Positions 59,833 through 64,000 of a stretch of DNA of 64,000 nt are shown in pieces. How positions within the stretch are numbered: position 1 is the first letter of the stretch; each line of letters begins with the position of its first letter. A program made the translations under genes and the position numbers. A model generated the notes under the pieces. It ran no database searches. It saw nothing but the letters and a program-made list of their open reading frames with translations, and had not been told where the DNA came from. This DNA comes from Bettongia penicillata ogilbyi (lineage: Eukaryota > Chordata > Mammalia > Diprotodontia > Potoroidae). Where the stretch lies: NCBI GenBank assembly GCA_023548195.1, contig JAJHZJ010000220.1:2611279-2675278 (forward strand), in the 5' to 3' direction.

Positions 59833-60569
59833 CTAAGAATCTTTAACTCTTGTGCTCTAGGGAATCCTCTCCATTAAGGTAGATTTCTGAAGCCCATCTT
59901 TCATTTAGTAGAGACAATCTACTGAGTTTCTAGAAGCACAGAAAGGTTGGGTATTACTCCAATGTGGGGTTATATCTGACACATCATATGTTCTTAAATT
60001 CTTTTTGAGTTGATTGGAATTTAAAAACTACGATAAAAAGAAATGGTACCTGATATGTTTCTTTGCAGCCCCAGGTCAGATACTAAAGCCTTTATTAGAT
60101 GGAATAACCTAGGGCCCTTAGGGAATGAGCTATACTTTGACATTACTAAAGGTAACAAAATGAGGCCAATTAATTTAATGTAAAGGGAATATGGTGTTGA
60201 AATGCCTTTTTATATAGCTGTGACCTCATTTTGAAATGTGTGGTTAGTAAGATATTTTCAGTTAGCTTTCAATTATCTGTGATAATAGAGGGCAATTATC
60301 AACGTGGAAGATCCAAAAGGATTAATATTCTCATCTGAGCTCCTTAGTGGGGCAAGTGTCACAGACCCATGTTAACAGAAGGAAGAAAATGTAGGAAAGT
60401 GAGTGGTGAGTTCAAACCTTTTGTTGCATCATTTGAAACTGCTCTCTCAGTATTACATAGCATAAAGGTTTAAGAATCTGAGGTGTCAACCTGTATCAAA
60501 CTGCTACTAAGTGTGAACATGTAAAAGATTTTTTTAAAAAACTTTCATGGACTTACCTTCCTCATTTTG
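59833..60569. other. Unassigned sequence
   Basis: No gene or repeat recognised. Confidence 0.4.
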
Positions 60570-60830
60570 AAATAATACACAATCCTTTAAGTCTAATAAA
60601 GTGTTTTCCTAGTAACTACCCAAAAAGGTAGCCAGCAGAAGTTTTATTATCCCCAATTTACATATGAGAAAACTGAGACTAAATGATGAACTGGATTGTA
60701 TACTCACATAGCTAATAATAAGAGCTAACATTTCTATTGCATTTACTATGTTACCAAGTGTCTGAGGTGGGATTCAAACTCTGGTCTCTTGATGCTAAAT
60801 CTAGCTCTACATTATACAATCTCTAATATA
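60570..60830 (-). repeat. CORE-SINE (MIR), decayed
   Basis: 'aagttttattatccccaatt', 'acatatgagaaaactgagac', 'ctcacatagctaataataag', then, after about 45 bases of extra sequence, 'gtgtctgaggtgggattcaa' and 'actctggtctcttgatgcta'. The extra piece may be a small nested SINE tail. Confidence 0.65.
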
Positions 60831-60899
60831 AAAAAGGAAGGGTTTGAATGAGGTAATTTATGAGAATCCTTCTAGATCTATAGAATTATATGATACTAT

Positions 60900-61460
60900 G
60901 AATAGACAGAGGTGAAAGAAGACAAAGAGGGTGGGTGCCTCATATGAAAGATTGAACATGGTACACTGATTGGAAAGCATAGGGAGAGATTGGGGGAAAA
61001 TGTCAGTAATTCATTTATCTGGAGCATAAAATACGTAAAGGGGAAAAGAGTATAATAAAACTTTAAAGATAGATTTGAGCCAGATTAATGAAAGTCTTTC
61101 AGGTATGAGTTTTTACTTTATCTTATAATAAACAGAGTCATTGAAGGTTTTTCTGAGCAAGTAATGGGATCATTAGAACTGAATTAAGAAGATTAATTTG
61201 ACAGCTGTGTGATGGAAGGACTGGAGGAAAAAGTGACAGAAAGTAGTAAAGTTCTTAGAAAGCTACTATGTGAAAGATGATATGGAATACATTGGTATAA
61301 TAGTAGTATGAAAGGTGAGGAGAGGAGAAGAGCAACTTGTGAACAATATTGTTAAGTTGGAATTGACAGGACTTGGCAACAGCTAGGCTATAGAGAGGAA
61401 ACATAAATATGTGAAATAGACAGAATTTTACTAGAGTAGTTACCTAAACCTATTTTTAAT
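60900..61460 (-). mobile_element. L2 LINE ORF2 fragment
   Basis: Antisense L2 order: 'gagcataaaatacgtaaagg', 'gattaatgaaagtctttcag', 'aacagagtcattgaaggttt', 'agcaagtaatgggatcatta', 'agaagattaatttgacagct', 'tgtgatggaaggactggagg', and 'gaattgacaggacttggcaa'. Confidence 0.75.
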
Positions 61461-61599
61461 TCTTTGGTCACAGAAAATGGTTCAAAGCAATATGAAATTT
61501 GAAGACTGGCTCCATGATGGAGCACATTTAAGATATTGGGTGAGCTGAAGGTTCTTTTTGACCAATAATAATAATATTTGACAATTTACACTGCAAGCA

Positions 61600-61795
61600 T
61601 TTCTAAAAAATTCAGTTTAGGTTGTGTGATATAGCTAATGAATCTGTTATACCTGTTCTACAAATGAGAAAATAGAAAGTTTATACAACTTGGACATGGT
61701 CACACAGCTAATAAGTGACAGACATGAAATGTAATTATATATCTTTGCAATCTAAGGATAATGCTATTTTCACAATGCAATCCTTCTTGAGGTTA
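61600..61795 (-). repeat. CORE-SINE (MIR), decayed
   Basis: 'ttctacaaatgagaaaatag', 'acatggtcacacagctaata', 'agtgacagacatgaaatgta'. The tail end is missing. Confidence 0.7.
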
Positions 61796-61825
61796 AGGTA
61801 AGGTATTTTAATGTCTTCTTAAGTA

Positions 61826-61905
61826 AATCCACAAGTATTATTGAAGCACCTATTATGTGTCATATTATGCTATTTTTTGGTATCTGAAATACAGCAAAAA
61901 TCTTT
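61826..61905 (-). repeat. L2 LINE 3' end
   Basis: 'aatccacaagtattattgaa', 'gcacctattatgtgtcatat', and 'gctattttttggtatctgaa'. A short antisense L2 terminus. Confidence 0.6.
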
Positions 61906-62084
61906 AAAATTGTAGCATGTTGGTGGAAGTGAGTGGAAGAAAAGCACTAATAGCTACATTATGGTTGTCAAATCCATAGTTGGAAAAGTTTTTAATTTGC
62001 TGATTTATGATCACAATGGCCAGGTTATTTTTAGACACAGAGGTAGGCCCTGTATTCAGGTCTTCTGACTCCAAATTCAGTTAG

Positions 62085-62300
62085 AGATACTATGGTATAG
62101 AGGATATACAATTGGAATTTGAATCAAGAACTGGGTTTGAATTCTAAGACATTTATTAGCCACATAACCTCGGGCAACTCATTTTTAACTTTTCTGCATC
62201 TCAATTTTCTCATCCAAAAAAATGGAAAGGGAAGGGGTAGTGCCACTCAGTGAATTCTGAAGTCACTTCTAGTTCTAAATCTGTGATACTATGACTAGAT
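62085..62300 (+). repeat. CORE-SINE, sense
   Basis: 'gagatactatggtatagagg', 'gggtttgaattctaagacat', 'cctcgggcaactcattttta', 'ctcaattttctcatccaaaa', 'gaagtcacttctagttctaa', 'atctgtgatactatga'. Confidence 0.8.
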
Positions 62301-62574
62301 GACCTGTAAGGAACCTTGTAATTTTTAATCTATGATTTCTTTGCCATTATACCAAACTACCTTTTTTATGCAAATAGACTTTGAGTGAAGGTATGCTGGT
62401 TTTCCTGGGAAATAAAGTGAAGTGACTTTACCATATGTCTTTAAGACAGGTTTTTCATTGCTCAAGAGTCTTTATATCTTCTTGGTACAAGACTACATTC
62501 TAGATAGTTGAGGGTGAAAAAAATTTCCCTTTTAGTTAGTCAGTTTTTATTATATTTAAAGATTTTGTAACCAT
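62301..62574. other. Unassigned sequence
   Basis: AT-rich with no recognised feature. Confidence 0.4.
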
Positions 62575-62900
62575 ATATTCAGAAAGATAAGTACCCTCAG
62601 AGGTCATCTAGTTCATTCCTATGTTTTTGTTCAAAGAGGATCAATGACATCACAAGGGTGGTATCTTGACTTTCAAATAAATTGGATTTAAGTGAGGCAG
62701 ACATGTACAGTTATCAGTTTCACTCTCTCCTCCAGTCACCAGAGTCCAGGGTCAAGACATAAGTCAACAAAACTGGCTGGTGATAGCTCAGCGTGTAGTG
62801 GGAGACCTTTGCTTTCTTAAGCTGAGATTATTTCCCAGGTCTCAGTTTGTCTGAGGCAATGCCTATTCAGTGATCAAGGGGTAGGTAAGAATTGAGACAA
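62575..62900 (-). repeat. MAR1-type SINE next to an L3/MIR scrap
   Basis: 62575-62618 ('cctcagaggtcatctagttc') is the end of an L3 or MIR-type repeat. From 62628 'ttcaaagaggatcaatgaca', 'tcacaagggtggtatcttga', 'ttggatttaagtgaggcaga', 'gtgtagtgggagacctttgc', and 'gtctgaggcaatgcctattc' give a reverse MAR1 variant like the one at 54560. Confidence 0.8.
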
Positions 62901-63059
62901 AAGATGACTTAGTTTGCCATCACAAAAGAATCATTCTGGAATTGGAAGACCCTTAGAATTTCTGTGGTTATATCAGAAAACAATTGCTATGTGTACTCAC
63001 TGTGACCCATCAAAATCCAAAGAGCAAGAGAGGCTTGAGCTACGTAGGATCTGTTATTG
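62901..63059. other. Unassigned sequence
   Basis: May be the remaining part of the MAR1 variant; the 74-codon frame from 62914 has no known motif. Confidence 0.3.
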
Positions 63060-63200
63060 GCCAATTGATGACATCCAGAGTGATTTAGTCCATTCTTATC
63101 ATCTTACCGATGAAGTAACAGAGGCCAAGAGATGTTAAGGTTCTGCCCATAAGTAATAGAATTTTCATTCTAACCAAGATCCTCTTAAATCCAAACCTGG
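63060..63200 (-). repeat. CORE-SINE fragment
   Basis: 'agtgatttagtccattctta', 'accgatgaagtaacagaggc', 'aagagatgttaaggttctgc', 'accaagatcctcttaaatcc'. A decayed reverse SINE. Confidence 0.5.
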
Positions 63201-63760
63201 TGGGGTTTTTTTTGTTTGTTTGTTTTTTTATTTTTATCGGAATCACCACAGTTGCCTCTAATAGGGTTTGATTCCATCATGCTCACTGTCTTAACATATT
63301 ATATATTATAATAAGGACATGAGAGGAGAAAATAGGTCAGACATGAAGAATAAAAGTTTGTCAGAGGTAGAATTCTGGAATTCTGTTTGCTGGCTAAGCA
63401 GAGGTACTCAAGCATACATGAACACAAAACAGATGCTAACACATACAGGCACACACATTGAGGCTTAGCTTTAAATTCAGTCTCAGCAACCTGGAACCTT
63501 GATTTTCCTTTTCAACCAATGTTTAGGGGCCACTTACACTTGTATTTCTTTTAGATGAGAATCCAGGTGTCAAAATTATGATGTGGCATTTTTTCGGGGA
63601 GAAAATGATCTGTCCAGGAAGTGGTTCATTACAATTATAACTTTATTTATATTAAAAGGACAAAAATTCCTTTGATTTTTCCCTCGGCTATTTGTCTGGT
63701 TAGAGGTGAATATAGCAATGTATAGTATTTCTGTACTCATTATCCTTTCACATAACTCAC
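63201..63760. other. Unassigned sequence
   Basis: T-rich stretch at 63205-63240. Otherwise no recognised feature. It would be intron if the candidate exon at 63761 is real. Confidence 0.4.
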
Positions 63761-63862
63761 TTTGCTGGCTTGAAATCCTACTGTAATACCTCTAGGCATG
63801 AAAGCAATATATAAGACATTCTCTGAAGTTGTCATAGATGGTTTAATATACCAGGAGGAGTA
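63761..63862 (-). CDS. Candidate internal exon with CUB-like ending (speculative)
   Basis: On the minus strand a strong acceptor (pyrimidine-rich 'attgcttctcttttcag') is followed by 102 open bases and a strong donor (CAAA|GTGAGT). The 34 codons read YSSWYIKPSMTTSENVLY, then IAFMPRGITVGFQASK. The second half resembles the last two strands of a CUB domain (hydrophobic strand, short turn, then G-F-x-A-S). Residues expected just before (Cys-Gly) are not seen. The frame is also open upstream to 63985, so the reading frame alone is weak evidence. No neighbouring exon was found in the window, which would need a very large intron as in some CUB-containing genes. It could equally be chance or a pseudo-exon. 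Confidence 0.3.
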
Positions 63863-64000
63863 CTGAAAAGAGAAGCAATAAGATCTTTCACATACAGAGA
63901 ATCTATTACAATTCCATCTTCTTCTCTGACCCAAACAATTTCCCAGCAGTGACAGTGCATCTGCCAGAAGCCTGCAGCAAAGCAAGTCCTCCCAAAACCA
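63863..64000. other. Unassigned window edge
   Basis: An open minus frame continues to 63985 without recognised motif. Probably intron or intergenic sequence. Confidence 0.35.

Noticed and set aside
59567..59836. 89-codon Tyr/Cys/Ile-rich frame
   Set aside because: Translation of a TATA/CACA/TGCA low-complexity block.
62914..63138. 74-codon plus-strand frame
   Set aside because: It begins next to a MAR1 variant and ends inside a reverse-orientation SINE scrap, so the frame is likely incidental.

Overview
This window reads as gene-poor mammalian nuclear DNA, very probably from a marsupial. It is AT-rich, has no long intact reading frame, and is dominated by retrotransposon debris. The marsupial call rests on a recognised combination: tRNA-headed SINEs of the WALLSI/SINE1 type, MAR1/WSINE1 SINEs, MIR/THER CORE-SINEs, abundant L2 and L3/CR1 remnants, marsupial-type L1, and ORF1-only 'half-L1' (HAL1) elements. 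No bacterial or phage features, CRISPR arrays, rRNA genes or tRNA genes were seen. All family names come from remembered consensus features, not a database search.

Layout: 1-8.8 kb holds SINEs, an L2 end, a decayed L3/CR1 LINE and two (CT)n tracts. 8.8-11.6 kb is a complete HAL1 insertion (copy C, minus strand) with matching target-site duplications and about 0.9 kb of extra 3' sequence. 11.6-14.3 kb is a plus-strand L1 ORF2/3' remnant containing a (GA)n tract. 14.5-17.3 kb is HAL1 copy A (minus). 17.4-25.7 kb has a minus-strand L1, two hAT-like MITEs, a HAL1/L1 remnant and L2 pieces. 25.7-28.5 kb is HAL1 copy B (plus), closely matching copy A and in inverted orientation to it. 28.7-31.4 kb is unusually repeat-poor. 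31.4-48 kb mixes an RTE fragment, L2, SINEs and L1 pieces. 49-54 kb holds two older HAL1/L1-like elements (minus). 54-64 kb holds SINEs, L2, a VAMP4 pseudogene fragment, microsatellites and, at the right edge, a possible small exon.

Coding content is minimal. The two non-transposon protein signals are a dead VAMP4 fragment (58624-58841, minus) and a speculative 102-nt exon with a CUB-like ending (63761-63862, minus). If that exon is real, much of the window could be one large intron on the minus strand. The HAL1 copies encode only broken ORF1 (the RNA-binding protein of L1) and no reverse transcriptase, so they must have been mobilised in trans by L1. I found no convincing new biological system. 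The most informative items are the three full HAL1 insertions, the probable 3' transduction in copy C, and the VAMP4 pseudogene.
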